This document shows positions 9,268 through 18,649 of a stretch of DNA of 64,000 bases, one piece after another. Made by a program: the position numbers and the translations under genes. Source of the stretch: Halosimplex salinum (GTDB lineage Archaea > Halobacteriota > Halobacteria > Halobacteriales > Haloarculaceae); NCBI RefSeq assembly GCF_003730195.1, contig NZ_QWGG01000001.1:558001-622000 (forward strand), in the 5' to 3' direction. The notes under the pieces are model-generated. The model ran no database searches. It was not told the DNA's origin and saw nothing but the letters and a program-made list of their open reading frames with translations. Positions within the stretch are counted from its first letter, which is position 1, and every line of letters starts with the position of its first letter.

Positions 9268-9385
9268 CGGTACAGTACTACGGTCCCAGTTTTCTTGAAT
9301 ACCCTTCGACTCGGGGCCGCCGTCGAGCGTCGGCGACCCCCGCTTCGTCGCTGGGTTCAAACGGCTCCGTACCCAACTCCGGGTA

Positions 9386-9940
9386 ATGACAGAGACAGCG
9401 ACTCTCGGCGGCGGGTGCTTCTGGTGTATCGAGGCGGCGTTCGAGCAGCTCGACGGCGTCGAGGACGTCACCTCGGGGTACGCCGGCGGACACGTCGACG
9501 ATCCCACCTATCGGCAGGTGTGCTCCGGGTCGACCGGCCACGCCGAGGTCGTCCAGGTCGAGTACGACCCCGACGCGCTCGCCTACGAGGACCTGCTGGA
9601 GGTGTTCTTCCGCATCCACGACCCGACGACGAAGGACAAGCAAGGGCCCGATATCGGGTCGCAGTACCGGTCGGCGGTCTACTACCACGACGAGGACCAG
9701 AAGGAGACGGTCGAGCGGTTCGTCCACAACCTCCAGCAGGGTGGCGAGTTCGACAGCTACGAGAACGACGAGATCGTCACCGAGATCGCGCCGCTCGACA
9801 CCTTCTGGCGGGCCAAAGAGAAACACCAGAACTACTACGACAAGAACCCGAACGACCGCTACTGCCAGTTCCACGCCGAACCGAAGGTAAAGAAGGTGCG
9901 CGAGCAGTTCGCCTCGAAGGCGGCCCAGTCCGACGACTGA
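9386..9940 (+). CDS. msrA: Peptide-methionine (S)-S-oxide reductase
   Basis: A 184 aa cytoplasmic repair enzyme that reduces the S epimer of methionine sulfoxide in proteins. The catalytic motif GGCFWCIEAAF lies at residues 9-19, with Cys11 as nucleophile. Further conserved blocks are SGYAGG, TGHAEVVQVEYDP, FFRIHDPTT and GPDIGSQYRSA. The ATG at 9386 sits close to the catalytic motif as usual. The length is typical for an MsrA without a fused MsrB. The gene is divergent from the pectinesterase and convergent with the phosphodiesterase that follows. Confidence 0.96.
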   Translation: MTETATLGGGCFWCIEAAFEQLDGVEDVTSGYAGGHVDDPTYRQVCSGSTGHAEVVQVEYDPDALAYEDLLEVFFRIHDPTTKDKQGPDIGSQYRSAVYYHDEDQKETVERFVHNLQQGGEFDSYENDEIVTEIAPLDTFWRAKEKHQNYYDKNPNDRYCQFHAEPKVKKVREQFASKAAQSDD

Positions 9941-9973
9941 CTGGCTGTCGACGACTACGCTTCTCCGAGAGTA

Positions 9974-11212
9974 TTACTCCCGGAGGTCGCTCACCCGAGC
10001 GGCCGCGAACGGGACGAGCATCTCCTCGCGAGTGAGACCGCCGTGCATCCCGACGAGCGACAGTTCGTCCTCGGAGTACCACATCCCGCGGTCGCGGTGG
10101 ACGACGATCAGGTCTCCGCAGCGCCGGCGAAACAGGTCGCTCGGCTCGGCGTCGCCGAACAGACCGCGCTCGATTGCTTCCTCGCGAGTGAACGTCCGAC
10201 AGGGGTAGCGTGACTCGATCCGCTCGCGGACCCGGTCGACGGTCCCGTCGCGCAGGAACAGGTGGCAGTTCCGCGGACTCCCGACCGGCGGGATCGGGTC
10301 GCCGTCGCCGTCACGGCGAAGGGCGTCCCACAGTTCGTCGTCGCCCCGCAGGTCGACATTCTCGTCGGGGACCGTGTCGACGATCCCGTGGTCGGCCGTG
10401 AGCAGAACGAGCGTCCGTTCGGCGACAGCGGGGTCGACTCCCTCGACGACCTCTCGGCGGAGACACTCGGTCACCATCTGGAGACGCGCGCGGTACCGCT
10501 CGTCGCCGGTTCCGACCGCGTGTGCGATCTCGTCGATCTGTGGCAGATATGCGAACAGGTAGTCCGCGCCGTCTTCGGTTTCGAGTTCCTGTCGAAGATC
10601 CACCCCGAGGTCGGCAACGGTGTCGTAGGTGCGCTCCGTCGCGCCGGCGCTCGGGTTGTGCGCGTCGAACGGGTGGAAGTGACGACTCTCGACGCCGTCG
10701 GCCGCCGCGCGCTCGTAGATAGACGACCCCTCGTACAGGGATTCCCGGTCGTACTCGGGGTACGCCTCGTCCGCCGGGTCGCCGTTCCGCGTCGCGAACG
10801 GGAGGACTTGGAGGGGCGCGTCGATCTCCTGTACGTACTGGTCCCACCCGAGCACGCCGTGTTCGACGGGTGTCCGCCCAGTGTGGAACGTCGTCGTGGC
10901 GGCCGCGGTCTCCGAGGGATAGATCGAGGTCAGCGGCGTCACCGTCCCGCGCTCGGAGAACGCCGAGAGCAGCGGCACGTCCGCGTGGTCGCGCTTCCAG
11001 TGTTCCCAGCCGTACCCGTCGAGGAAGACCAGGACGACGCGGTCCACGTCGGTGTCGACTCCCTCGAAAACTCGCTCGGGGAGCCGCCGGTCGCAGTCCG
11101 CGCCGAGCAGCGACAGGGCGGTCGGGTTGACGTTCGCGAAACAGTATCCCTCGTAGTCGGGGAAGAGATAGCCCTCGTCGAGGAGCGACCGTTCGACGTC
11201 GGTCCGGAGCAC
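9974..11212 (-). CDS. Alkaline phosphatase superfamily protein, nucleotide pyrophosphatase/phosphodiesterase type
   Basis: A 412 aa protein. The metal-binding pattern of the type I phosphodiesterase/nucleotide pyrophosphatase family is visible: RVVLVFLDGYGWEHW with Asp65, TSIYPSETAAATTTFHTG where a Ser/Thr serves as nucleophile, GWDQY, LPQIDEIAHAVG, LLTADHGIVDT, and GMHGGL near the C-terminus. These enzymes hydrolyse phosphodiester or pyrophosphate bonds using two zinc ions. No signal peptide or membrane segment is seen, so it probably acts in the cytoplasm. The substrate is unknown. The start used is ATG at 11212. Confidence 0.85.
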   Translation of the reverse strand: MLRTDVERSLLDEGYLFPDYEGYCFANVNPTALSLLGADCDRRLPERVFEGVDTDVDRVVLVFLDGYGWEHWKRDHADVPLLSAFSERGTVTPLTSIYPSETAAATTTFHTGRTPVEHGVLGWDQYVQEIDAPLQVLPFATRNGDPADEAYPEYDRESLYEGSSIYERAAADGVESRHFHPFDAHNPSAGATERTYDTVADLGVDLRQELETEDGADYLFAYLPQIDEIAHAVGTGDERYRARLQMVTECLRREVVEGVDPAVAERTLVLLTADHGIVDTVPDENVDLRGDDELWDALRRDGDGDPIPPVGSPRNCHLFLRDGTVDRVRERIESRYPCRTFTREEAIERGLFGDAEPSDLFRRRCGDLIVVHRDRGMWYSEDELSLVGMHGGLTREEMLVPFAAARVSDLRE

Positions 11213-11338
11213 GCAGTCGTGTACAGTGTATTCGCAGTTGAGTCTACTGGGCCAGTGCCACTCGATGGCACGGGGAAGGGCGGTCAGACCGGCGCGGGCG
11301 CGACGAACTGGGGCGCCCGGATCCGACCGCTTATCGCT

Positions 11339-12883
11339 TCAGTCCGCTGGACTCGTGACGATGTCGAACGCGAGACCGGTGTGGTCCGAGAGCGCGTCGC
11401 CCAGCGGTGAGCCCGACCAGACGACGGTCTGTGCGCGACTCACGTCGACGTGGATCGAGTGGTCCGGCTTCGGCTTCTCGACGAACACGTAATCGAGCCG
11501 GTTCCCGCGATAGTAGCTCTCGTAGGACTCGCCGGCTCCGGGCTGGAACGGGTCGCACCTGACGCCGCCGCCCGTGCGGTTACACCCGGACTCGCCGCCC
11601 GGGCCGCCGCGTGTCAGCCAGACGTCCTGCATCCCGCGCGCGTGCATCTGTTGCAGGAAGTTGCTCAGGTACTGCGCGTTCCTGACGTTGTCGCTATACC
11701 CGCCCGCCTGGGACTTGACGTTGAAATCGCCCATCGCGACGATCGGGTGGGGCTCTTTGTCGTCGTCCGATCTGAGTTCGGCCTGTCGCCGTTCGATGGC
11801 GTCGGCGAAGTTCCGCATCTGCGTTATCTTGACGCTCTGTTTCTTGTCTTTCCGGCCGCCCATCACGGGCTGCAGATGCGTGACGAACAGGTCGATCTTC
11901 GGGTCGTTCGGGAGCGACGGCAGTTCGATCGTGGCGCGGAGCCAGCCCTCCTTGCTCGTGCCGCTCAGGAACGGTCCCGTCTCGTCGTAGCGGCTCGCGT
12001 TCTTCCCGGTGATGTCCCGCTCGGTCTCCGACTCGCCGTCACCCCGGCCACCGACCAGCACGCCCAGGTCCTTGCCGGCGTATCGCGTGTCCACGTCCTC
12101 GTAGCTGCCTTCGCCTGTGTAGGCGTTCCGAACGTCGTCGAGATGCCCTTCCTTGGGCAGTTCGGTCATGCCGACGATGTCGAACCCGGTCTTCGAGAAC
12201 CGCTTCCCGAACTCCTTTCGTACCGCTTTCAGCTTGCCCGACGGGCCCCTGGTGGACGGCTGATACATGTTCTGACAGAGGACCCGGTGGCGAACGCCCT
12301 CGCTGTGGCGGTCGGCGACGTTGCGGATCGACCGCCAGTCGTCGCGAGCGTCACCGGTGTCGGTCGACTCGACCCACCTGTGGGTCTCGACGATCCCCTT
12401 GTCCGTGTATCCCTCGGGGAGGGACCCGTTGTCCGGCGTCCGGTTTATCATCCCGAGGTCGTACGCGTTCATGTCGGCCCAGACGGCGTTGTATCGGTAC
12501 ATCTCGCGGTCGTCGTCCGCGATTTCGCCGTCGAGTGTCCGGATCTCTTCCTGGTCGCCGACGATCAGGACGTCCGAGTACACTGTGTCGAGGTACTGGA
12601 CGGGTTCGTCGCTGTCGGACGGCTGGAACGCGGTCTTGTACCACAGGTGGCCGATGTCGACGTCGCCCTCGACGACGCGACTCTTCGGTGGGTCGACCGA
12701 CTCGAACGGACCCGTCGTCTCGTTGGCGACGGTCTTCAGCGGGAAGTCCAGTTCGTCCGTGTCGTACGCCTGGCGCCGATCCGAATCGAACGGCGGCCCG
12801 TTCCCGTAGAGTCGTCTGGCGGGACGTTCGGGGTCCATCCGGTCCGCGACGGAACGGAGCGAGACGGCGTCGTCGCCCGCCAT
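11339..12883 (-). CDS. Endonuclease/exonuclease/phosphatase (EEP) fold protein
   Basis: A 514 aa protein. The C-terminal ~330 residues carry EEP superfamily motifs in order: RVLCQNMY, VGMTELPKEG with the metal-binding Glu, DLFVTHLQPV, PIVAMGDFNV, RLDYVFV and LSDHTGLAFDI with the terminal Asp-His pair. The family covers nucleases, sphingomyelinases and inositol phosphatases, so the substrate is open. The N-terminal ~170 residues (starting near MDPERPARRLYGNG) match nothing I recognise. The gene follows the acidic repeat-protein gene by 2 nt on the same strand and is surely co-transcribed. No signal peptide is evident. Confidence 0.8.
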   Translation of the reverse strand: MAGDDAVSLRSVADRMDPERPARRLYGNGPPFDSDRRQAYDTDELDFPLKTVANETTGPFESVDPPKSRVVEGDVDIGHLWYKTAFQPSDSDEPVQYLDTVYSDVLIVGDQEEIRTLDGEIADDDREMYRYNAVWADMNAYDLGMINRTPDNGSLPEGYTDKGIVETHRWVESTDTGDARDDWRSIRNVADRHSEGVRHRVLCQNMYQPSTRGPSGKLKAVRKEFGKRFSKTGFDIVGMTELPKEGHLDDVRNAYTGEGSYEDVDTRYAGKDLGVLVGGRGDGESETERDITGKNASRYDETGPFLSGTSKEGWLRATIELPSLPNDPKIDLFVTHLQPVMGGRKDKKQSVKITQMRNFADAIERRQAELRSDDDKEPHPIVAMGDFNVKSQAGGYSDNVRNAQYLSNFLQQMHARGMQDVWLTRGGPGGESGCNRTGGGVRCDPFQPGAGESYESYYRGNRLDYVFVEKPKPDHSIHVDVSRAQTVVWSGSPLGDALSDHTGLAFDIVTSPAD

Positions 12884-12885
12884 GG

Positions 12886-13989
12886 TTACGAGGAGTTCGC
12901 GAGGTTGTCGATCTCCACCGTCCCGTCCTGCTTGATCCGCATCGCTTCGGTCCCGTCCCCGGTCTCGACGACGAGGTCGTTCGCGCCGTCGCCACCTAAC
13001 TGGGGAGGCACGTCGGGGTTCGGTTCGAAGTGTTCGACCCGCAGGACGGCCGTGAGATCGCCGTCGTCGTTGCGCAGTTCGAGCGAGCCGTTCTCGCCCG
13101 CCGCCCCGAGGGACGCTCGCCCCTCGGCGCCGTCGAGTTCGACGCCGTGCCCGGCGAAGCCGTCGTCGAGTTCGAGCGTCCCGCCCGTTCCACCGCCGCC
13201 GACGGTCGCCCGCGCCTCGTCGGCGTCCAGTTCGATCGTCGCGTCGTCGTCGTCCGACCGGAGTTCGACCCGCCCCTCGCCGCTGAGGTCCACCCGGGTG
13301 TTGTCCTCGTCGTCCTGGACCGTGATCTGCCCGACGGAGTCCCCTCGCCAGTCGGGCGAGTCCTCCGTGTCGCGCTTGCCGCCGCCTACCTTGATCCTCG
13401 CCTCAGTCGAGTCCAGTTTGATGTCCTGATTCTCCCACTGCGTGTTGACCGATCCAAGCTTGACGACGCCCTTCTCGCCGTTGATCCAGACCCTGTTGTT
13501 CGCGTCGTCGGCCTTCCACCCCTTCTCGGCGGACAGGTGGACCCGGGTCTTCGCGTCCCGGTCCTGCAACATGAGGTCTCCCTCCGACGGCGCGAGGTCG
13601 CTCGACTCCGGCCGGCTGCCGCCACCGAGCGTGAGGTTCGCCTTGGGCGTATCGAGATTGATGTCCTCGTTGCCGTCCTTCGTGTTGTCTGCCGCGAGCT
13701 TGACGATGCCCCTCTCGCCGTTGATCCAGACGCGGTTCTCCTCGTCGTCGGCCTTCCACCCCGTCTCGGCGGACAGGTGGATCCGGGTGTTGTCGGCCTG
13801 GTCCCGCAGCATGAGGTCACCCTCCGAGGTTGTGTCGTCGTCCGACCCACCACCGGCCACGATGTTCGCCTTCCCGGGTCTGAACCTGATGTCAGCCCCT
13901 GTCCCTGCTTCGGTCGTGATGTCGACCCCGTTCTCGTCACCGACGACGAGAACCCGATCCCGTTCCAGTATGATATCTGACTGTGACAT
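12886..13989 (-). CDS. Acidic repeat protein, tail-fibre-like
   Basis: A 367 aa, very Asp/Gly-rich protein built from repeats. Two 80-residue units share GDLML, LSAE, GWKADD, NRVWINGE and VKL, each followed by a short strand ending in GGG; shorter, more diverged repeats follow. The alternating strand/GGG pattern suggests a beta-helix or beta-solenoid. The C-terminal MRIKQDGTVEIDN resembles the element often seen at the end of phage tail-fibre shafts. No signal peptide is visible. A TATA-like TTTTATTT lies ~27 nt before the ATG, so transcription is probably leaderless. It is the first gene of a two-gene unit with the EEP protein. Function unknown. Confidence 0.7.
   Translation of the reverse strand: MSQSDIILERDRVLVVGDENGVDITTEAGTGADIRFRPGKANIVAGGGSDDDTTSEGDLMLRDQADNTRIHLSAETGWKADDEENRVWINGERGIVKLAADNTKDGNEDINLDTPKANLTLGGGSRPESSDLAPSEGDLMLQDRDAKTRVHLSAEKGWKADDANNRVWINGEKGVVKLGSVNTQWENQDIKLDSTEARIKVGGGKRDTEDSPDWRGDSVGQITVQDDEDNTRVDLSGEGRVELRSDDDDATIELDADEARATVGGGGTGGTLELDDGFAGHGVELDGAEGRASLGAAGENGSLELRNDDGDLTAVLRVEHFEPNPDVPPQLGGDGANDLVVETGDGTEAMRIKQDGTVEIDNLANSS
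13441..13920 (-). repeat. Two 240-bp direct repeats inside the acidic repeat gene
   Basis: The DNA at 13441 and at 13681 starts with the same bases and stays closely similar for about 150 nt (for example CTCGCCGTTGATCCAGAC in both). The period is exactly 240 nt, or 80 codons. The nucleotide similarity is high enough to suggest a fairly recent internal duplication. Confidence 0.75.
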
Positions 13990-14177
13990 CGTTTGCCAGT
14001 TTCCTGCAAATGAAATAAAATTTTCGTGCGTTTAATCAGTTGGACCGGCCGGGAACGGACTCGTCCGGCCGGCTCGACTCGATCCACGTCCGTACTGACA
14101 CCGCCCTGGGTGTGTCGTCGCCTCCGTGGCAGGGTTCCGGCGGTAGAAATATATTGTCAGACAGAGCAACAGATCGT

Positions 14178-14378
14178 GTGAACGTAGAGATCGAGCTACC
14201 GGACACGTACGCGACGAAACTGGAGGAGGTCGAGGCGGTGGACCCGACCGTCCGTGAACAGATCGAGATCGAGGTGCTCCCCGAGGTGCTCCGACTGATC
14301 AACGAGGCACACGCGCAAATCGACCGCAGAGAGGACGGAGCGAGGCCGGAAGCGGCCGACGTCGAGACGGACGAGTGA
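14178..14378 (+). CDS. Small haloarchaeal protein, function unknown
   Basis: A 66 aa protein reading VNVEIELPDTYATKLEEV at the N-terminus, followed by a helical segment and an acidic tail. The GTG at 14178 is chosen because AAATATATT at 14147-14155 would serve as a TATA box ~27 nt upstream, giving a leaderless transcript. The longer frame from 14040 has no protein-like character. The composition (Glu/Leu rich, no Cys) suggests a small soluble helical protein. It is divergent from the repeat-protein cassette. I do not recognise a named family. Confidence 0.6.
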   Translation: MNVEIELPDTYATKLEEVEAVDPTVREQIEIEVLPEVLRLINEAHAQIDRREDGARPEAADVETDE

Positions 14379-14436
14379 GTCGGGTTCGAGAGCCGCCGCG
14401 GGAAAGATACATCACTCGAACGGCCGACACGACCGT

Positions 14437-15216
14437 ATGGTTCGGCTCCCGTCGCTCCGCGGCGTCATCGACCGACGAATCCTCGTCAACTACCGGATCG
14501 ACGCGGCCGCGCTGGAGGACGTGCTCCCCGACCCGTTCGAACCGCGGACGGTCGACGGTCACGCCATCGGCGGGATCTGCCTGCTCAGACTGACCGACGT
14601 CCGGCCGCGCGGGCTCCCTGCCTTCGTGGGCACACGGTCGGAGAACGCCGCCCACCGGATCGGCGTCGAGTGGGAGGACGACACCGGCGAGCGACGCTCG
14701 GGCGTCTACGTGCCGCGGCGGGACTCCTCGTCGCGACTCACCGCCGCCGTCGGCCGCCGGTCGTTCGGCGAGTACTACCGGGCCGACTTCGACGTTCGCG
14801 AGGGCGACGGCCGCTACGCCGTCGCGATGGAGAGTCACGACGGCGAAACGAGGATGTCCGTGACGGCCAGCGAGGCCGACGAGTTGCCGGCCGGGAGCGT
14901 CTTCGACTCCGTCGGGGCCGCCTCAGAGTACCACCGACTGGGCGCGGTCGGTTACTCCCCGGCGCCCGGCGGCGGGCGCTTCGACGGCGTCGAACTCGCG
15001 ACCGACGAGTGGCGAGTGACGCCGCTGTCGGTCGAGGACGTGAGCGCGAGTTTCTTCGAGGACGAGCGGCGGTTCCCGTCAGATACTGTTACCTTCGACA
15101 ACGCGCTGTTGATGCGCGACATCGGCCACGAGTGGCGCGACGTGGGATCGATCTGTCCGGAAGCGGACGTCGTAGCGGACGAACCGCCGTCGGGGACCGC
15201 ACGGTCGACGGCCTGA
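14437..15216 (+). CDS. DUF2071 family protein
   Basis: A 259 aa protein starting MVRLPSLRGVIDRRILVNYR, with the DUF2071 pattern of an early LPDPFEPRTVDGHAIGGICL segment and SENAAHRIGVEW. The family is widespread and has been compared structurally with acetoacetate decarboxylase-like folds, but no activity is established. The start is supported by the good N-terminal match and a gene-free gap of about 60 nt from the previous gene. It converges on aroA with a 34-nt gap. Confidence 0.75.
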   Translation: MVRLPSLRGVIDRRILVNYRIDAAALEDVLPDPFEPRTVDGHAIGGICLLRLTDVRPRGLPAFVGTRSENAAHRIGVEWEDDTGERRSGVYVPRRDSSSRLTAAVGRRSFGEYYRADFDVREGDGRYAVAMESHDGETRMSVTASEADELPAGSVFDSVGAASEYHRLGAVGYSPAPGGGRFDGVELATDEWRVTPLSVEDVSASFFEDERRFPSDTVTFDNALLMRDIGHEWRDVGSICPEADVVADEPPSGTARSTA

Positions 15217-15250
15217 GGCGACTCGCTGGCCGAGTTCGAGACGCTCGAAC

Positions 15251-16540
15251 CTACTTCGAGACGTTCGCGCCGAGGTCGGCGAGCGTGTCGAAGAAGCCGG
15301 GGAAGGACACGTCCACGTCTTCGGCCTCGGTGATCGTCGTCTGCCCGTCGGCGACGAGGCCGGCGACGGCCAGCGACATGATGATGCGGTGGTCGTCGCG
15401 ACCGGGGAGGGTCGCGCCGCGGAGGTCCGTCTCGGCGCCGCGGATCGAGAGGCGGTCCTGTTCCTCGACGACGGCGGCGCCCATCTCCGTGAGCGACTCG
15501 GCCATGACGCTCACGCGGTCGGTCTCCTTGTAGCGGACGTGTTCGCAGTCGGTGATCGAGGTGGTGCCGTCGGCGGCGGCGCCGAGCACGGCGATCGTGG
15601 GAAGCAGATCCGGCGTGTCGGCGACGCTGACTTCGACGCCCGTCAACTCGGACTGGGTGACGGTGATCTCGCCGGCCTCGCGGTCCCACGAGATGTCGGC
15701 GCCCATCCGTTCGAGCACGTCGACGATGGCCGAGTCGCCCTGCGCGCTGGGGTAGGCGCCCTCGACGACGAGGCCCTCGGGCGCCGCGAGCGCACCCGCG
15801 GAGAGCAGGTAGGACATCGAGGAGAAGTCGCCGGGGACGTGATACTCGCCATCGGTGGGGGCGTAGGACTGGCCGCCCTCGACGCGGTAGCCGGCGTCGG
15901 TCTCGGTGGCCTCGACGCCGAAGTCCTCGAGCACTTCGATCGTGATGTCGACGTACGGCGCGGACTTGAGTTCCGTCTCCAGATCGACCGTCACGCCGTC
16001 GTCGGAGACGGCGCCGGCCATCAGGAGCGCGGTGACGAACTGCGAGGACACGTCGCCCGGAATCGAGGCCGTGCCGCCGTCGACGGGCCCGCCGATCACG
16101 AGCGGCGCTTGCCCGTTGGCGCGCGTGCTCTCTGCCCGGCCGTCGAGTTGCTCGATGGCGTCGAGGAGCGGTCCCTGCGGGCGCGACCGGAGCGACCCGT
16201 CGCCGGTGAGGACGGTCAGGCCGTCGGCGAGGGCGGCGGTCGCGGTGGTGAGGCGCATCGTCGTGCCGCTGTTGGCGCAGTCGATCACGTCGGCGGGCAC
16301 GTCCGGGCGGCCGTCGAACCCGTCGACGGTGAGCGCGCTCCGGTCCTCGGAGAGTTCGGTCTCGCCGCCGTATGCCTCGACGGCGCGTCGGGTCGCCTGC
16401 GTGTCGGCGCTGATCAGCGGGTCGTGGACGGTGGCCTCGCTCCCGTAGCCCGCCGCGAGGATCGCCCGGTGCGTGTAGCTCTTCGACGGCGGGGCGCGCG
16501 CCCGGCCCTCGACCGTCGACCGCTCGATAGTTGCGTCCAT
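15251..16540 (-). CDS. aroA: 3-phosphoshikimate 1-carboxyvinyltransferase (EPSP synthase)
   Basis: This enzyme transfers the enolpyruvyl group of PEP to shikimate-3-phosphate. The 429 aa protein begins [34 protein letters not shown] is the conserved substrate-binding N-terminal lysine motif. [18 protein letters not shown], and the late KETDRV and [16 protein letters not shown] blocks are all present. The start at 16540 is preferred over one at 16567 because family homology begins there. It acts one step before AroC, also in this window. The gene is divergent from the M24 peptidase. Confidence 0.95.
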   Translation of the reverse strand: MDATIERSTVEGRARAPPSKSYTHRAILAAGYGSEATVHDPLISADTQATRRAVEAYGGETELSEDRSALTVDGFDGRPDVPADVIDCANSGTTMRLTTATAALADGLTVLTGDGSLRSRPQGPLLDAIEQLDGRAESTRANGQAPLVIGGPVDGGTASIPGDVSSQFVTALLMAGAVSDDGVTVDLETELKSAPYVDITIEVLEDFGVEATETDAGYRVEGGQSYAPTDGEYHVPGDFSSMSYLLSAGALAAPEGLVVEGAYPSAQGDSAIVDVLERMGADISWDREAGEITVTQSELTGVEVSVADTPDLLPTIAVLGAAADGTTSITDCEHVRYKETDRVSVMAESLTEMGAAVVEEQDRLSIRGAETDLRGATLPGRDDHRIIMSLAVAGLVADGQTTITEAEDVDVSFPGFFDTLADLGANVSK

Positions 16541-16663
16541 GTGCCGGGCGTCGTCCCCGCGGTGCATCAGGCTACCGGAGTCGGCAGTCGGGGCGAGCGA
16601 GTCCGCGTCGGCCCGCCGCTGTCGGGCCCACTCTATTTATCCGCCGGACCGTATCGTGGTGGT

Positions 16664-17836
16664 ATGGAACCGGACCTCTCGGCGCTCGACGACTTCCTCG
16701 CGGAGAACGACTACGACGGCTACCTCGTCCACGCGGACTCGGAGGACTCAACGCAGTACTACCTCTCGGGGTTCGACGCGCCCGACCCGTTCGTCACGCT
16801 CTACGACGGACAGGTGCGACTGCTCTTCCACCGGAGCCTGGAGTTCGGCCGCGCCAAGCGCGAGGCCCGCGCCGCCACGGTCGAACGCTCGATCGACTAC
16901 GGCTACGGCGAGTACAGCGAGGAGTACGGCCGTCGCGAGGCGACCTACCACGTGCTCGCCGACTTCCTCGACGCTTACGACGTGGAGTCGGTCGCCGCCC
17001 CGCCGCGGTTCCCCCTTCACACCGCCGACGGTCTGCGCGAACGAGGCGTGACAGTCACCGTCGACCGAGAGGACGCCGTCTCCGACATCCGCGCGGTCAA
17101 GACCGACGAGGAGGTCGACAACGTTCGGGAGGCCCAGCGGGCCAACGAGGCCGCGATGCACGCGGCGGAGGACCTGATCGCCGGCGCGGACGTGCGCGAT
17201 GGAACGCTGTACTACGAGGGCGATCCGCTGACGAGCGAGGCCGTCAAGACGGAGATCGAGGTGACGCTCCTCCGCCACGGCTGTGCGCTGGACGAGACCA
17301 TCGTCGCCTGCGGTGCGGACGCCGCCGACCCGCACGAGCGCGGGAGCGGCCCACTCGCGGCCGACGAACCGATCATTATCGACATCTTCCCCCAGAACAA
17401 GGCGACGAAGTACCACGCGGACATGACCCGCACGTTCTGCAGGGGCGAGCCCGACGAGACTGTCCGCGAGTGGTACGATCTGACCGAGGCGGCCTACCGC
17501 GCGGCGCTGGACGCGGTCGAACCCGGTGCGACAGGCGGTGACGTACACGACGCGGCCTGCGACGTGTACGAGGACGCCGGCGAGCCGACGCTTCGGAGCG
17601 ACGAGGCGGCCGAGACCGGGTTCATCCACTCCACGGGTCACGGCGTCGGGCTGGACGTCCACGAGGGGCCGAGTCTCGCGCCCGGCGGGCCGGAGCTCGA
17701 ACCGGGCCACGTGATCACGATCGAGCCCGGTCTCTACGACCCGGAGGTCGGCGGCGTCCGCATCGAGGACCTCGTCGTCGTCACCGAGGACGGGTACGAG
17801 AACCTCACCGACTACCGCGTCGAACTCACGCTGTAG
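16664..17836 (+). CDS. M24 family metallopeptidase (Xaa-Pro aminopeptidase-like)
   Basis: A 390 aa enzyme with the two-domain layout of Xaa-Pro peptidases: a creatinase-type N-terminal domain, then the pita-bread catalytic domain. Metal ligands are visible: Asp in IIIDIFPQ and Asp in YHADMTRTF, His in STGHGVGLDVHEGP, Glu in TIEPGLY and Glu in GVRIEDLVVV. It should release N-terminal residues before proline, or act on dipeptides, in the cytoplasm. The ATG at 16664 lies ~28 nt after a TATA-like CTATTTAT, consistent with a leaderless message. Confidence 0.92.
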   Translation: MEPDLSALDDFLAENDYDGYLVHADSEDSTQYYLSGFDAPDPFVTLYDGQVRLLFHRSLEFGRAKREARAATVERSIDYGYGEYSEEYGRREATYHVLADFLDAYDVESVAAPPRFPLHTADGLRERGVTVTVDREDAVSDIRAVKTDEEVDNVREAQRANEAAMHAAEDLIAGADVRDGTLYYEGDPLTSEAVKTEIEVTLLRHGCALDETIVACGADAADPHERGSGPLAADEPIIIDIFPQNKATKYHADMTRTFCRGEPDETVREWYDLTEAAYRAALDAVEPGATGGDVHDAACDVYEDAGEPTLRSDEAAETGFIHSTGHGVGLDVHEGPSLAPGGPELEPGHVITIEPGLYDPEVGGVRIEDLVVVTEDGYENLTDYRVELTL

Positions 17837-17932
17837 CGGTTCGGTGTGGAGCCGGGTCGAACGGGTCGTGAACCGCCGAGCGGCGGGTCCGCAGTCACAA
17901 TACCTAACCGCGCCGCTCCCGATCCGGTGGAT

Positions 17933-18142
17933 ATGACCGACTACACCACCGTCTCGATCCCGAAAGACCTGGCAGACCGCGTCGAGGAGACCATCGAGGG
18001 GACGAGCTTCTCCAGTACGAGCGACCTCGTCCGGTTCCTCCTCCGAAGTATCGTCATCCAGCACGAGCAACAGGGAGAGCTCACGGAGGCGGAGTTCTCG
18101 GAGATTGCGGACCAGCTCGAGGACCTGGGGTACCTGGACTGA
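17933..18142 (+). CDS. Ribbon-helix-helix (CopG-like) DNA-binding protein
   Basis: A 69 aa protein starting MTDYTTVSIPKDLADRVEE, with a beta strand (TTVSIP) followed by two helices and the turn SSTSDLVRFLLRS, which is the RHH layout. The C-terminal helix is acidic. The ATG at 17933 is chosen because the RHH strand begins 5 residues later; sequence further upstream in the frame is not protein-like. It probably binds DNA as a dimer. No toxin partner is adjacent, so a stand-alone regulator is more likely than an antitoxin. Confidence 0.75.
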   Translation: MTDYTTVSIPKDLADRVEETIEGTSFSSTSDLVRFLLRSIVIQHEQQGELTEAEFSEIADQLEDLGYLD

Positions 18143-18178
18143 GGCGGTGAACGGGCAGTTCGACCGGGCAGGACGGGG

Positions 18179-18589
18179 TTACTCCGGGAACTCCTCGGGC
18201 GGTTCGGCGTCCAGTAACTCGAGCGGCTTCTCCTCGCCGCGGCGGTCGAAGACGGCGATCGACTCGTCGTCCCACGGCGGGACGGCGACGAAGATGAACT
18301 GGTGGAAGTCGTCGCGCTGGCGGACGCGAAGCTCCCCGTTCGGGTGGGAGACGAACCGGCCCTGGGTCTGCCCGGCCGGCGTCCCGAGGTCGACGCCGAA
18401 GACGAAGTTGACCGAGCTCGCCGAGTCCGGGTAGTAGAAGTGGGTGAAAACCGGCGTCTCCGGCGGGAGATCGACGGTCGGGAGTTCCTCAGCGGGCGTC
18501 ACGGACACGGAGATAGTCACCGGGTCGGGGTCGGACTCTCTGGCGAAGCGGAGACACGACTCGACCAGTCCGCGCGTAGCGTACACCAC
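18179..18589 (-). CDS. Haloarchaeal hypothetical protein
   Basis: A 136 aa protein starting MVYATRGLVESCLRFARES. It contains the segment TPVFTHFYYPDSASSVNFVFGVDLGTP-like strands followed by QGRFVSHPNGEL and FIFVAVPPWDDESIAVFDRRG. The pattern is one I know from conserved haloarchaeal proteins, possibly distantly related to JAB/MPN folds, but no complete metal motif is visible. No signal peptide or membrane span. Function unknown. Confidence 0.65.
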   Translation of the reverse strand: MVYATRGLVESCLRFARESDPDPVTISVSVTPAEELPTVDLPPETPVFTHFYYPDSASSVNFVFGVDLGTPAGQTQGRFVSHPNGELRVRQRDDFHQFIFVAVPPWDDESIAVFDRRGEEKPLELLDAEPPEEFPE

Positions 18590-18649
18590 AGTGGACCTTT
18601 CGACGGACGGGGCAAAACTCCGTCGCTCGATTCGGTGTAACTGACGCCG

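Noticed and set aside
9268-9507. N-terminal extension of the pectinesterase
   Set aside because: The extension is antisense to the start of msrA and lacks homology; the family domain begins just after the Met at 9267.
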